Notes: a model not told the origin generated them from the sequence alone. Positions 25,003 to 34,490 are shown, counted from the first letter of the stretch. The stretch: DNA of 64,000 nt from JABWBD01 sp040768665 (GCA_040768665.1 JAXGMN010000052.1:23759-87758); one strand, 5' to 3'. Numbers and translations: made by a program.

Positions 25003-25442
25003 AGCTTTACGGGGTGGGGCCAGTTCCCCATCCGCCGATTCGTTTTCCGTGGCACCAATGTAACGAAAACCGGCGTCCAAGGGAATCCACTGGACGCCTT
25101 CGCTGCAACGCTTCCTGCACCGAACGTTGCCCGTGCAGCGCAAGTTGCTCAGCCCGACAAGTCTCGCCGCGCCCCGCCTGCCCCGGAGATTCGCGGCGAC
25201 TGTTCCGGTCGCGCAATCTCGACCGCCGGGCGGTCGTCGGGTTGTAGCGGTTGCTCTCAAGCTGCCGGTCTTAGGTGTTGTCTGGACTGGCGCCAAACGA
25301 TGAAGTCGCACGGCCGTGCTGACGATACTGCCAGTAAGGGATCCTCCGAGAACAAGCGGCGACCGGTCTGTTACGGATGGACCCGTTCTAGTCGTTGCAT
25401 CGGATGCGGGGCGTACTCACAGATGGACTGCGGGGGACGGTG

Positions 25443-26954
25443 ATGACAAGGCAAGGACTGCCGATTCTGTTGACGCTGACGGCGTTGTGCGCCGGAGCTT
25501 TTGCGGGAAATGACGACCTCAGCGACGCGGCCATTGCCAACCGCCTTCGTCAGCTCGAGGCGGAGACCCAGGCCCTCCGGGCCGAACTGCAGGCCCTGCG
25601 TCCGGTTCACCTTCCCCAAGTGACACCCGCCGCCCCGTCGACGTCCTTGCCTTCCGCCGCCGCCACGCTGACCTCTCAGCCTTCACTGCCCCCGCCGCCT
25701 CCGCCGCCTCCGCCGCCCTCCGGCGAACCCTCCGAAGAGGAAAAGGAGGAGTTCTTCACCCTGGAAGAACTCAAGAAGGAGATGAAGTCGTTCGTCTGGC
25801 AAAAGGGCGACTTCAAGATCACCCCCTACGGCTTCTTCTGGGCCGATATGCTCTACCAGACCTCGCGAACGAACCCCGGCGCGTTCACCCTTTGGGTGCC
25901 GTCCGACGCGGTCGAAGGCGAACCGGCCTTTATCATCGACGCCCGCCGTTCACGATTCGGCCTCGACGTGGAAGGCCCCAGGATCCCGCTGCTCTGCAAC
26001 GCCAAAAGCAGCGGGCGCGTGGAGATCGACTTCTTCGGCAACTTTGTCAACGAGAACCAGCCGGGCATTCAACTTCGGCATGCCTACTGGCAGGCAAAGG
26101 ACGACTACGGCGCCGCTCTCGTAGGCCAGACCTGGGACGTCATCTCACCGCTGTTTCCCGGCACACTGAACTACTCGGTCGGCTGGGATGCCGGCAACAT
26201 CGGCTTCCGGCGCACACAGTTCCGCCTCGAGCGCTACTTGCACTTCTCGCCGGTTTTCCTCGTTACCCTGCAGGGATCGCTCAACCAGGACATCACGACC
26301 GATTTCCCCACGTCGCCTGGCATCGAACGCGAACCGGCCGACTGGCCGCTCATCGAAGGCCGCATCGCGGCAACGCTGGGCCGGAGGGGGAAAGACTGCC
26401 GGCCGATCGAGGTCGGCATTTCCGGACACATCGGCGAAACCGGCTTCGATTTTATCACTGCCGGACCGCCGCCGCTATCTCTGCCCCCTGAAGATGACGC
26501 CCGATTCCGCACATGGTCCTTCAACGTCGACCTCGACGTTCCGATCACCTACCGCCTGCGCTTCCAAGGCGAGTTCTTCACCGGCGAAAACCTCAGTCCG
26601 TTCTTGGGAGGCATCGGCCAAGGCGTCTGCCCGTGCTTGCGGGTGCCCGTCGGCTCGACCGGCGGTTGGGCCAACCTCCGCTACGACTGGACTTCCAGGC
26701 TTCGCACCTATGCCGGATTCACCATCGACGATCCCCATAACGAAGACCTTCTCATCGGCCGCTCGTACAACCGCACGGTGTTCGCCAACATCATCTTCGA
26801 TGTGACACCCAAGCTTACGACCGGTTTCGAGGTCGCCTTCTGGAAAACGCTCTACCGGGAAACCCGCGCCGGCCAGGTCGATCCCAGCCTCCTTGGTCCC
26901 ACCGAGCCCGGCGATTCGACCGTCTTCCAGTGGATGGTCCAGTACGGGTTCTAA
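25443..26954 (+). CDS. Outer-membrane porin-like beta-barrel protein
   Basis: 503 residues from the ATG at 25443, where a signal peptide starts (LPILLTLTALCAGAFA); the frame is open 16 codons further up. After the signal peptide come a short coiled coil (about 25-50: AIANRLRQLEAETQALRAEL) as in DcaP-like porins, a Pro-rich stretch with ten consecutive Pro (near 85-95), and a long region of alternating amphipathic strands ending in MVQYGF, with the terminal aromatic typical of barrels recognised by BAM. The DKGDFKI-like FKITPYGFFWADMLYQTSR and IDARRSRFGLDVEGP match the DcaP/phosphate-porin style. It likely sits in the outer membrane; the solute is unknown. Confidence 0.75.
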   Translation: MTRQGLPILLTLTALCAGAFAGNDDLSDAAIANRLRQLEAETQALRAELQALRPVHLPQVTPAAPSTSLPSAAATLTSQPSLPPPPPPPPPPSGEPSEEEKEEFFTLEELKKEMKSFVWQKGDFKITPYGFFWADMLYQTSRTNPGAFTLWVPSDAVEGEPAFIIDARRSRFGLDVEGPRIPLLCNAKSSGRVEIDFFGNFVNENQPGIQLRHAYWQAKDDYGAALVGQTWDVISPLFPGTLNYSVGWDAGNIGFRRTQFRLERYLHFSPVFLVTLQGSLNQDITTDFPTSPGIEREPADWPLIEGRIAATLGRRGKDCRPIEVGISGHIGETGFDFITAGPPPLSLPPEDDARFRTWSFNVDLDVPITYRLRFQGEFFTGENLSPFLGGIGQGVCPCLRVPVGSTGGWANLRYDWTSRLRTYAGFTIDDPHNEDLLIGRSYNRTVFANIIFDVTPKLTTGFEVAFWKTLYRETRAGQVDPSLLGPTEPGDSTVFQWMVQYGF

Positions 26955-27000
26955 GACTCTCACGAGTTCGGCTACACCCGTCAAAGGAAGATTGCTGGAG

Positions 27001-27116
27001 CACCTAGTGCGTCGTCCAGACTAAATTTTCGGTCGGGCACGCGATTTCGTGCGGACAATGATCAATCGCCTAGCAAGGCGCGACCCGAACTTTTAGCGTG
27101 GACAAGGCACTAGGTG
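27001..27116. repeat. 116-bp palindromic element ending in CACCTAGTGC
   Basis: CACCTAGTGC and GCACTAGGTG are the ends. Inside, GTCCAGACTAAAATTTTCGG-like arms pair imperfectly (GTCCAGACTAAATTTTCGG against the inverse of CGAACTTTTAGCGTGGAC). Just left, 26957-26985 repeats (inverted) a segment at 480-510. A degenerate subfamily A palindrome follows at 27121-27205. Confidence 0.75.
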
Positions 27117-27316
27117 TCTATCCCAAAACCGTTCGCGACTGGCTTCATTTTTGCGGAGTTCTACGAGCAAATGCGTCCGTCCCCTCCTCTCCGCCAACGC
27201 ACCCCTGAGTTACGGAGGGGGGCTGGGTAGGCCAGCCGGGTTGCTGCTGCCTGAGGCGGCCGCGATTACGAGAGCCCCCCGACCTTGATAAAACGTGCGT
27301 CGGCCCTGTCCTGGCC

Positions 27317-27427
27317 TGGGCTGATAAAAACGGGGACTGGCTCCGCAACATCTTGTGTGGTCGCTCTGGCTAAACCGCTATTAGTTGCGGTGCCTGTCCC
27401 CGTTTTTATCAAGTTTTTATCAGCCCA
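27317..27427. mobile_element. 111-bp MITE-like element, copy 1, with 9-bp target duplication
   Basis: The element begins TGGGCTGATAAAAA and ends TTTTTATCAGCCCA. It is flanked by the 9-bp direct repeat GTCCTGGCC (27308-27316 and 27428-27436). Its inner hairpin has GGGGACTGG/CCTGTCCCC ends. Copy 2 (34077-34187) is its reverse complement with one difference. It encodes nothing and would need a transposase in trans. Confidence 0.85.
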
Positions 27428-27465
27428 GTCCTGGCCTCCAACCGGTCGCGGACCCGTCGCCCGGC

Positions 27466-27942
27466 TCAGTCGGACAATTGAAAGTCGAACGTGTTCTCGC
27501 CACCTTCCTTGACCTCCGCTGTCAGTTCGGAAGTCTCCGGCGATTTGTATTTCTCGGGCAGAAGATCTTTCGGTGCGGCAGCGGCGTCGAGGGCAACACC
27601 GCCCTCCGCCATTACGGGTGCTTCGGAAATCTCGCCGCCTCCCAACGATTCAACTTTGGAGACGGTCACCCTGTAAATTCCCGGGATGGCGCCGTCGCCC
27701 GGGGCGAATGTCAGCAGACTATATTTTCCAGCTTCGTCGGTTACGCCGATGGCTCCCCTGCCCTGCGGCGAGTCTGTCACGAAAGCCACGTTCGCGCCTG
27801 CAACGGGGCTGCCGTTATAGGTCACGGTGCCGGTCACGGGAACTGTCTTGGGTCGGTTGGGATCTACCGAAGCTCCCGTGCAACCAACCAACAGCAAGGC
27901 ACATGCGGCAGAAGACAGGCAAAAGACACTCAGAGGACGCAT
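27466..27942 (-). CDS. Carboxypeptidase-regulatory-like lipoprotein
   Basis: 158 residues from the ATG at 27942, where a lipoprotein signal begins (SAACALLLVGC, acylated Cys near residue 22) and GGGAGC lies upstream; the frame is open 27 codons further up. The mature part is one transthyretin-like/carboxypeptidase regulatory domain: VPVTGTVTYNGSPVAGANVA, then GAIGVTDEAGKYSLLTFAPG and a closing VTVSKVE. The end carries LLPEKYKSPETSELTAEV and NTFDFQL, shared with the other small lipoproteins in this window. It is divergent from a DUF1559 gene and probably envelope-anchored. Function unknown. Confidence 0.8.
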   Translation of the reverse strand: MRPLSVFCLSSAACALLLVGCTGASVDPNRPKTVPVTGTVTYNGSPVAGANVAFVTDSPQGRGAIGVTDEAGKYSLLTFAPGDGAIPGIYRVTVSKVESLGGGEISEAPVMAEGGVALDAAAAPKDLLPEKYKSPETSELTAEVKEGGENTFDFQLSD

Positions 27943-28250
27943 CAAAAAGCTCCCAACAAGACAATCATTACCTGGTACGGTTGGATTTTCTGCGATACCA
28001 ACGATCGAATCGAATCCCATCATTCACGCTATCGGGAGATTATAACTTGTCAAGTTTTCTCTTCAGACGAGAGCACGGGCCTTTGGCGCCCGCTCGCTGG
28101 CCATTAGGGTGGACGCGCCTTGCGGTCCCGGCACGATGCGAGGGTCTCGCCCCGCCCCCTGTGGCGGCTGGCCCCAGCATGCCGAAACGCGGGCTGCAAA
28201 CATTGCATGGGGCGCACTTGCCTCGGCCGTGCTTTCGCCGAATACTGATT

Positions 28251-28353
28251 AAGAGCCTATCCCAAAACCGTCGGGGACTGGCTCATTTTGCGGAGTCTTC
28301 GGAGCAAAATGTGACTGTTTCCTTCTCCTTGCGAGGTTTTGGAATAGGTTCTA
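28251..28353. repeat. Palindromic element, subfamily A
   Basis: Outer arms AGCCTATCCCAAAACC and GGTTTTGGAATAGGTT enclose GGGGACTGGCTCATTTTGCG and GCAAAATGTGACTGTTTCC. It lies in the 27943-28459 spacer between the divergent lipoprotein and DUF1559 genes; the remainder of that spacer shows no gene. Confidence 0.8.
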
Positions 28354-28459
28354 AGTCAATGTTTCTGCTCCGTAATGGCGCGCCCGCTGCTAAGCGATGC
28401 GCTCCTCCGAGTGTCTTTATTTGTCTTTCTGTTCCGCTCAATCCCTGAGGAGGTGTTTT

Positions 28460-29575
28460 ATGGACCGGTGGCGTGGTACGAGGGGTTTTACCCTTGTCGA
28501 ACTTCTGGTTGTCATCGCGATTATTGGCATCTTGATTGCGCTGCTGCTGCCGGCGGTGCAGGCGGCTCGCGAGGCGGCAAGGCGGAGCCAATGCTCCAAC
28601 AATCTGAAGCAGTTCGGATTGGCGGTCCACAACTACGTGGATACCTACGGCGTCTTTCCGAACAAGAAGCAAGGCACGCAGCAAGGTGGCTGTGACAACA
28701 TGAACGGTCAGTATGGTTCGGTATGGATGCGGTTGTTGCCTTATTACGAACAGCAGGCCCTCTACGACCAGTGGAGCTCGGCCAACACGTTTAACGGCAC
28801 GTCATTCGCCGCCTTCGGTCCCTGCCCGTGGGGCACACACGACGACAACTATACCCCGTACTACCAGCAAGTGTCGACGCTGCTCTGCCCCTCCGATGGC
28901 AATGCCGCCAACAAGAATCCCGGAGACTACGGCAGAAACAACTACGTCGTCAGCGTGGGTGACTCGATCCATTCCAACAACAGCACCGCCCCATACACTC
29001 GGTACGGGAACAACGACTCGACCGAATCACGAGGGGTTTTCGGCAATCTGGGCGGCAAGATCACGTTCGCTCTGATCACCGATGGCACCAGCAATACCGT
29101 CATGCTGTCGGAACACTTGGTCTCCACGGGCGACGGTTCGGTTACCCGTGACGTCAAGTACTCCGTGACCGGCGTCCTGACCAACCCCGCGCTCTGCCTG
29201 GCCCAATTGGATCCGACCGATTCGAGGCGATTCACAACCGGAAACATTACCACCTGGCGGGGACGGTACTGGAATCACGGCGCGACATCGCATGTCGGAT
29301 TCAACACCGTTCTTCCGCCGAACGGCCCGAGCTGTTCGGAAGTCGGCAACGGCACCAGCACAAACGACAACGGGGACCACGGCGTTTTTCCGCCGTCGAG
29401 CAATCACCCGGGCGGCGTGAATGTCGCCATGGCGGATGCCTCGGTCCGCTTCATCAGCGAGACGATCAATTCCGGCAACACCGCCGCAGCTCCCACGATC
29501 AGCGGAGCCAGCAGGTATGGCGTCTGGGGTGCATTGGGTACCAGGGATGGCGGCGAACCGGTCTCTGAGTTCTGA
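28460..29575 (+). CDS. DUF1559 prepilin-like protein
   Basis: 371 residues from the ATG at 28460, preceded by GAGGAGGT. The N-terminus has a type IV pilin-like leader: a short basic peptide ending in Gly (MDRWRGTRG), then FTLVELLVVIAIIGILIALL as the hydrophobic helix and the DUF1559 continuation AVQAAREAARRSQCSNNLKQ. A prepilin peptidase would cleave between Gly and Phe. The rest is the secreted domain, with CPSDGNAANKNPG, ITDGTSNTVMLSEH and the C-terminal HPGGVNVAMADASVRFISET. DUF1559 is greatly expanded in Planctomycetes; its function is unknown. A hairpin with TTTCTC follows. Confidence 0.95.
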   Translation: MDRWRGTRGFTLVELLVVIAIIGILIALLLPAVQAAREAARRSQCSNNLKQFGLAVHNYVDTYGVFPNKKQGTQQGGCDNMNGQYGSVWMRLLPYYEQQALYDQWSSANTFNGTSFAAFGPCPWGTHDDNYTPYYQQVSTLLCPSDGNAANKNPGDYGRNNYVVSVGDSIHSNNSTAPYTRYGNNDSTESRGVFGNLGGKITFALITDGTSNTVMLSEHLVSTGDGSVTRDVKYSVTGVLTNPALCLAQLDPTDSRRFTTGNITTWRGRYWNHGATSHVGFNTVLPPNGPSCSEVGNGTSTNDNGDHGVFPPSSNHPGGVNVAMADASVRFISETINSGNTAAAPTISGASRYGVWGALGTRDGGEPVSEF

Positions 29576-29624
29576 AAAGCCAGGCTTACCAGCGCCAAGC
29601 TGCCGCAAGTCGACGTAATGATCG

Positions 29625-29660
29625 CCGGGTGTTTCGCAGATGCGAGACACCCGGTTTCTC
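29625..29660 (+). terminator. Probable terminator after DUF1559 gene
   Basis: Arms CCGGGTGTTTCGCA and TGCGAGACACCCGG pair with one mismatch, followed by TTTCTC. It lies 50 bases after the stop. Confidence 0.6.
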
Positions 29661-29850
29661 GCTGCCAGCGCGGACTATTCACGTCCTCATATTATCTCGC
29701 AGTCTGCGGCTAGTTCGTCGAGGGTCGTGAATAATCCGGGCTTGGTGCGGCGTCAAGTGGAACGTGCCGATCCGGCAGAACTGCAAGTCGCTCCGCGGCA
29801 GGGCCGCGGGGCGACTGACAGACTCACCGGACGTTTCAATACCCGTCCTG

Positions 29851-30942
29851 CTAAAAGTCGCTCAACTGCTCGCCACCCGAGCGCGTTCCCAGCGCACCCC
29901 AAACTCCAAAGGGGCTGCGTAGGGTGAGGCTCGTCGGATGGGGCTGCCCGAGATTCCCCGTATCGATCGTCTCGCTGATGAAACGGACCGAAGCATCGGC
30001 CAGGGCCGCATTCACGCCGCCGGGATGGGAACTCGTGGGCGGGTACAGACCGTGCGAGCCGTCGTCGTTCGTTGCCGACGCGCAACTGGGCCCGTTGGGC
30101 GGCAACACCGTGTTAAAGCCAATGTGTGACGCAGAGCCGTGGTCCCATCGACCTCCCCATCCTGTGTATGTACCGGACCCAAATCGCCGGCCATCGTTTG
30201 GATCGACATACGTGTAACACGTGTTGGGAGTCGTGGTGATCGTGTCACCGGCGTTCGTGATCGTCCCCTGGCCCACTCGGCTGGCGTCGAACGCAAACAG
30301 CCGCTCCGAGAGCATCACGGTATTGCTCGTCCCGTCGTTGATCGAAGAAAACGTGACCTTGTAGCCGAGATTGGCAAACACGCCCCGTGTGCCCCCGGGC
30401 GAGTCATTCACATTGTGCCCCATCGCACCGTTCTGGCGGATCGAGTCGCCAACGGAGAACATGTAGTTGGTCCTGCCTCGGTCGCCCGGATTCTTGTTGG
30501 CGGCGTTACCGTCCGAGGGGCATAGCAGCGTCTGGACCTGCGTAATGTACGGCTGATACGCTCCCGCAGTAGCGTCCCACGGAGCTGGCCCGAAAGGCGG
30601 GTAGTTGGTCGCACCAAAGGTCTGTGCCGAACTCCATTGGTCGTACAGGGCTTGCTGCTCGTAGAACGGCAACAACCGCATCCAGCCCGTGCCAAACTGC
30701 TGGTTGCACCCGGCAGTCCCTCCTTGAGCCGTCCCTTGCTTTTTGTTCGGGAACACCTTGTAGGTGTCGACGTAATTGTGAACCGCCAGTGCCAACTGCT
30801 TGAGGTTGTTGGTGCACTGACTGCGGCGAGCCGCTTCCCTCGCCGCTTGCACTGCCGGCAGCAGAAGGGCAATCAAAATGCCAATGATGGCTATCACCAC
30901 CAATAACTCAACCAGGGTAAACCCTCGTACCCTCTGACGCAT
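29851..30942 (-). CDS. DUF1559 prepilin-like protein
   Basis: 363 residues from the ATG at 30942 (CAGGAG upstream); the open frame runs 32 codons further. The leader is MRQRVRG before FTLVELLVVIAIIGILIALL, followed by the family helix and KQLALAVHNYVDTYKVFPNK. The secreted part has LLCPSDGNAANKNPGDRGRT, DGTSNTVMLSERLFAFD and SHPGGVNAALADASVRFISE. It closely resembles the next gene (31420-32502), and the two run in the same direction, so they are probably a tandem duplication. A hairpin rich in CCGCGG near 29788-29816 lies beyond its stop. Confidence 0.95.
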   Translation of the reverse strand: MRQRVRGFTLVELLVVIAIIGILIALLLPAVQAAREAARRSQCTNNLKQLALAVHNYVDTYKVFPNKKQGTAQGGTAGCNQQFGTGWMRLLPFYEQQALYDQWSSAQTFGATNYPPFGPAPWDATAGAYQPYITQVQTLLCPSDGNAANKNPGDRGRTNYMFSVGDSIRQNGAMGHNVNDSPGGTRGVFANLGYKVTFSSINDGTSNTVMLSERLFAFDASRVGQGTITNAGDTITTTPNTCYTYVDPNDGRRFGSGTYTGWGGRWDHGSASHIGFNTVLPPNGPSCASATNDDGSHGLYPPTSSHPGGVNAALADASVRFISETIDTGNLGQPHPTSLTLRSPFGVWGALGTRSGGEQLSDF

Positions 30943-31178
30943 TAGAAATCTCCTGTTCCGAAAAAAACCGTTTGATCGCGCAACAGACTCACTACTGATC
31001 GGAACGCCCGATTCACCTTGTAACCCCCACCAGAGCATTTAGTTTCGCACGGGATCTTTTCGGACGCAACGATTATTTGGGAAAAGGCGACCCCCTGGTT
31101 GATTGATGCACCCCAGAAAGGTGGGCATGCTCACTGCACGAGAAGACTCTTTGCTCGGATGATTCACGTCCCGATATC

Positions 31179-31234
31179 AACCCAAAGCACAAGCGAGGGC
31201 ACACAGCGATTTCCCCTCGCTTGCGCTTCGGGTT
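31179..31234. repeat. AACCCAAAGCACAAGCGAGGG inverted repeat
   Basis: Arms at 31179-31199 and 31214-31234 pair with two mismatches. It lies in the 30943-31419 spacer between two DUF1559 genes. Confidence 0.7.
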
Positions 31235-31336
31235 AAGACCCGTCCAGGAACGACTCCCTCATTTTGTCGGCTCTCGCTCGGCGAAAAGCAACATTGTTTA
31301 TTGGGCTCTTCGTGTTAGGGGGCGGCCATGAGCGCC

Positions 31337-31378
31337 AAAAAAAACGAGCGTCCCGCAATCCAACTGCGAGACGCTCGA
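31337..31378 (-). terminator. Intrinsic terminator of the DUF1559 gene at 31420
   Basis: Read on the minus strand, GAGCGTCTCGCA and TGCGGGACGCTC form a stem followed by GTTTTTTTT. It lies about 42 bases after the stop of the DUF1559 gene. Confidence 0.8.
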
Positions 31379-31419
31379 AAACAACGCGTATCCGCGTCTG
31401 GACGCCGGACCCCCGCCTC

Positions 31420-32502
31420 CTAAAAATTGCTAACCGGTTCGCCGCCCGAACGAGTGCCGAGCGCGCCCCATACGCCATAGGGACTCGGTTGCGTGGCGTT
31501 CGTCGGATGCGGAGCGCTGAGAGTGCCCGTGTCGATGGTCTCGCTGATAAAGCGGACCGAAGCGTCTGCCATGGCCAAATTCACCCCGCCCGGATGATTG
31601 CTCGTTGGCGGATAAACTCCATGATTTGTATTATCGTTGCTCAGTTCCGCACAACTAGGACCGTTCGGAGGCAGCACGGTATTGAAACCGATGTGCGAAG
31701 TGGACCCGTGATCCCACTGCCCCGACCATCCTGCGACGCTGGCACTTGTGAGAAACTGCCTCGGGTTATTCGGGTCGACTTGAGTGTAGCACGACTGCGG
31801 ATTATCGGGGAGGCCCGCGAAATTGTGGACGGTTCCCTGCCCGACGGCTCGGGAATCGAAGCCGAACAGGCGTTCCGAGAGCATGGCCGTATTGCTCGTG
31901 CCATCGTTGATCGACGAAAACGTGGCCTTGTAGCCCTGATTGGCAAAAACTCCTCGCGTCGCTCCACTATCATTGTTCCCCATCGCACCGCTGCACCGGA
32001 TGGAATCGCCTACCGAGAACATGTAGTTCGTCCGTCCCTTACCGCCGGCATTGGCAATATTTCCGTCGGAGGGGCACTTCAACACGCCGATATGCTGAAG
32101 GTACGGCCGGTAGGCCCCGGCTGTGCCGTCCCACGGGCACGGACCGAACGCCGCATAGTTGGTGCCGCCGAAAGTCTGGGGCGAACTCCATTGGTCATAG
32201 AGGGCTTGCTGCTCATAGAAGGGCAACAATCGCATCCAACCCGACCCGTACCCTCCGTTGCAATTCGGGCACCCACCCTGCGCGGTTCCTTGCTTCTTAT
32301 TCGGGAAAGCTTGATAGGTATCCACGTAATTGTGCACGGCCAACGCAAACTGCTTGAGATTGTTCGTGCACTGGCTGCGGCGGGCCGCTTCCCTTGCCGC
32401 TTGCACTGCCGGTAACAAAAGAGCAATCAAGATTCCGATGATCGCGATCACCACCAATAACTCGACAAGAGTAAACCCTCGGATCCGTTGCCGTTGCATC
32501 AT
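31420..32502 (-). CDS. DUF1559 prepilin-like protein
   Basis: 360 residues from the first of two adjacent ATG codons (32502, 32499), with GGGAGGAG upstream; the frame is open 45 more codons. The leader MMQRQRIRG precedes FTLVELLVVIAIIGILIALL. The body shows the usual blocks: FALAVHNYVDTYQAFPNKKQ, KCPSDGNIANAGGKGRTNYM, DGTSNTAMLSERLFGFD, and SNHPGGVNLAMADASVRFIS. It is a close paralogue of the gene at 29851-30942. A damaged partial copy of its first part, promoter and upstream flank lies at 33604-34076. Confidence 0.95.
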   Translation of the reverse strand: MMQRQRIRGFTLVELLVVIAIIGILIALLLPAVQAAREAARRSQCTNNLKQFALAVHNYVDTYQAFPNKKQGTAQGGCPNCNGGYGSGWMRLLPFYEQQALYDQWSSPQTFGGTNYAAFGPCPWDGTAGAYRPYLQHIGVLKCPSDGNIANAGGKGRTNYMFSVGDSIRCSGAMGNNDSGATRGVFANQGYKATFSSINDGTSNTAMLSERLFGFDSRAVGQGTVHNFAGLPDNPQSCYTQVDPNNPRQFLTSASVAGWSGQWDHGSTSHIGFNTVLPPNGPSCAELSNDNTNHGVYPPTSNHPGGVNLAMADASVRFISETIDTGTLSAPHPTNATQPSPYGVWGALGTRSGGEPVSNF

Positions 32503-32639
32503 TTCACTCCTCCCTTTCTTGAAACATCGAGTAGTGACAGACAATTCTGAACGATCATGAAGCCTACCGGATCTCGATTTTCGCATAGAGTTACCATCGT
32601 AGCAAGGACTTGTGCGAACCTGGTCCGAAACCGTCAATC

Positions 32640-33530
32640 CCGAGCCATGAACACCGGCACTTCCGAGGTAGAATAGAACCCCTTGCCTGTTTTCAAACGC
32701 TCCCCATACCTAGCCAATTGCGAGCCCTTGGGGCAGACCCGGGGCGCGGCATCTGGATATAGGTGCGAGTCTCTGCCGTCCGTGCTGCGTCTCGACGGTC
32801 TCGTGGATGGTCGATTCCCTCGAAGTTGGCTTCGATCTGCTCGTCGATATAGGCGACGGTCGCCTTGTACAGGCTTTCCTGGTTCCCTTGGCCCCAAGAT
32901 GAAATCGCGCCGCCGTCGATGATCGTCTCGGCAATGGCGGTCTGCGTACCCATGGCGTCAATGGTGATGATCGCCCCGCGGATGTCCACCAGCGACAAAA
33001 GCTGCGGAATGGCCGTGATTTCGTTCGATTTCTCCGCCGTGGCCACCTGCCCCAAGCTCAGGCCGAACTCACTGGCCCAGACGCTCACCGAGTGCAAGGC
33101 CTGTTTCGCTTTGCGGTTATGACTGCGTCGCAACGTCTTGCCGTCGACGGCGAAGGTAGGCCGCTGGTCGCCCAACGCAGCCGAGGCGGCGTTTCGCAGG
33201 ACTGAAGCGAGAGTGAAGCAGGCTTGAAATGCGTCGGGCTCAAGGCCATCAGCACCCGCCGAAAGACGTCCTTGCTCGAATGCCGTGCGGAAGGTTGAGC
33301 CGTTGCAGCAAAAGTCTGCCTGAACTTAGCCCACCGGGCGATGGCGGTCGGCCGTCGCGCCGGCCAGCACCGCCATGATGGCGATCACCAACACGCTGTC
33401 AATGGATGCCGCCGGTTGATGGCGGAGCGGGGATCCTCCAGATCCTGAAAATGCCGGACCACCTCCGCAGTCACTCGCACGACCTCTGCCATCGTTCGTC
33501 CTCCCAAAGTGCCTTGATTGCAAATGCCAT
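32640..33530 (-). pseudogene. ISAs1-type transposase remnant, frame-broken
   Basis: The longest piece (32693-33175, 160 residues) has FAVDGKTLRRSHNR, HSVSVWASEFGLSLGQVATA, KSNEITAIPQLLSLVDIRGA and IITIDAMGTQTAIAETI, which match the DDE domain of ISAs1-family transposases, including the DGK and DAMGTQ catalytic regions. The N-terminal part (33326-33523) is readable only across several frames (FQDLEDPRSAINRRHP-like, then VLVIAIMAVLAGA). The C-terminal part (HETVETQHGR-like, then TYIQMPRP) also shifts frame and runs into sequence shared with the duplicated flank. I infer a broken or badly sequenced IS copy. Confidence 0.7.
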
Positions 33531-33603
33531 CCACGGGAGGTATACTACATGACCGCGGCGCACTCTTCCTATATTACCAAGGCTACGCAGAATGCCAGCC
33601 CTG

Positions 33604-34076
33604 CCCGTACCCTCCGTTGCAATTGGCACCCACCCTGCGCGGTTCCTTGCTTCTTATTCGGGAAAGCTTGATGGTATCCACGTAATTGTGCACGCCAACG
33701 CAAACTGCTTGAATTGTTCGTGCACTGGCTGCGGCGGGCCGCTTCCTTGCCGCTTGCACTGCCGGTAACAAAAGAGCAATCAAGATTCCGATGATCGCGA
33801 TCCCACCAATAACTCGACAAGGTAACCCCGGATCCGTGCCGTTGCATCATTTCACCTCCCTTTTTGAAACATCGAGTAGTGACAGACAATTCTGAACGAT
33901 CATGAAGCCTACCGGATCTCGATTTTCGCATAGAGTTACCATCGTAGCAAGGACTTGTGCGAACCTGGTCCGAAACCGTCAATCCCGAGCCATGAACACC
34001 GGCACTTCCGAGGTAGAATAGAACCTTGCCTGTTTTCAAACGCTCCCCATACCTAGCCAATTGCGAGCCCTTGGGG
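33604..34076 (-). pseudogene. Partial DUF1559 gene copy with many single-base deletions
   Basis: This block repeats 32245-32733 (the first 85 codons of the neighbouring DUF1559 gene, its upstream region, and the end of the transposase remnant). In the coding part about 14 bases are missing over 280, at scattered one- or two-base sites, and I find no substitution. From about 33867 on the match is nearly exact apart from two bases. The leader and helix are recognisable (IALLLPAVQAARK), but no frame is intact. Confidence 0.85.
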
Positions 34077-34187
34077 TGGGCTGATAAAAACTTGATAAAA
34101 ACGGGGACAGGCACCGCAACTAATAGCGGTTTAGCCAGAGCGACCACACAAGATGTTGCGGAGCCAGTCCCCGTTTTTGTCAGCCCA
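34077..34187. mobile_element. 111-bp MITE-like element, copy 2, with 9-bp target duplication
   Basis: Reverse complement of copy 1 at 27317-27427 with one base change (TTTTTGTCAGCCCA end). It is flanked by CCCTTGGGG at 34068-34076 and 34188-34196. A subfamily A palindrome follows immediately at 34194-34275. Confidence 0.85.
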
Positions 34188-34193
34188 CCCTTG

Positions 34194-34275
34194 GGGACTG
34201 GCTCATTTTGCGGACTCCTCGGAGCAGAATGTGCCTGTCCCCTTCTGCCGGTGAGGTTTCGGGGTAGGCTTTTAG
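34194..34275. repeat. Palindromic element, subfamily A
   Basis: GGGGACTGGCTCATTTTGCG and AGAATGTGCCTGTCCCC arms, with only the right outer arm kept (GGTTTCGGGGTAGGCT). The left outer arm is absent where the MITE lies. No gene is seen between 34276 and 34490. Confidence 0.75.
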
Positions 34276-34490
34276 CTCGGAGTGACTATTCCTTTCGTCG
34301 CTTCTGAAGCATGTAAACTCTGCCGATCAGAGTTGACAATTATTCAGTGGCTTGACAATTCAAGTGGTAAGGGATTAACGTCAGGCGAGGTGGCGACTTT
34401 TGGAAGCGCCGGGATGCGTATCACTGCGTCCGATTCGGTGCTGCATGGCCATTTTGAGTCGTATGTTAAAGCTCGAACGAGGGAGGAGAG

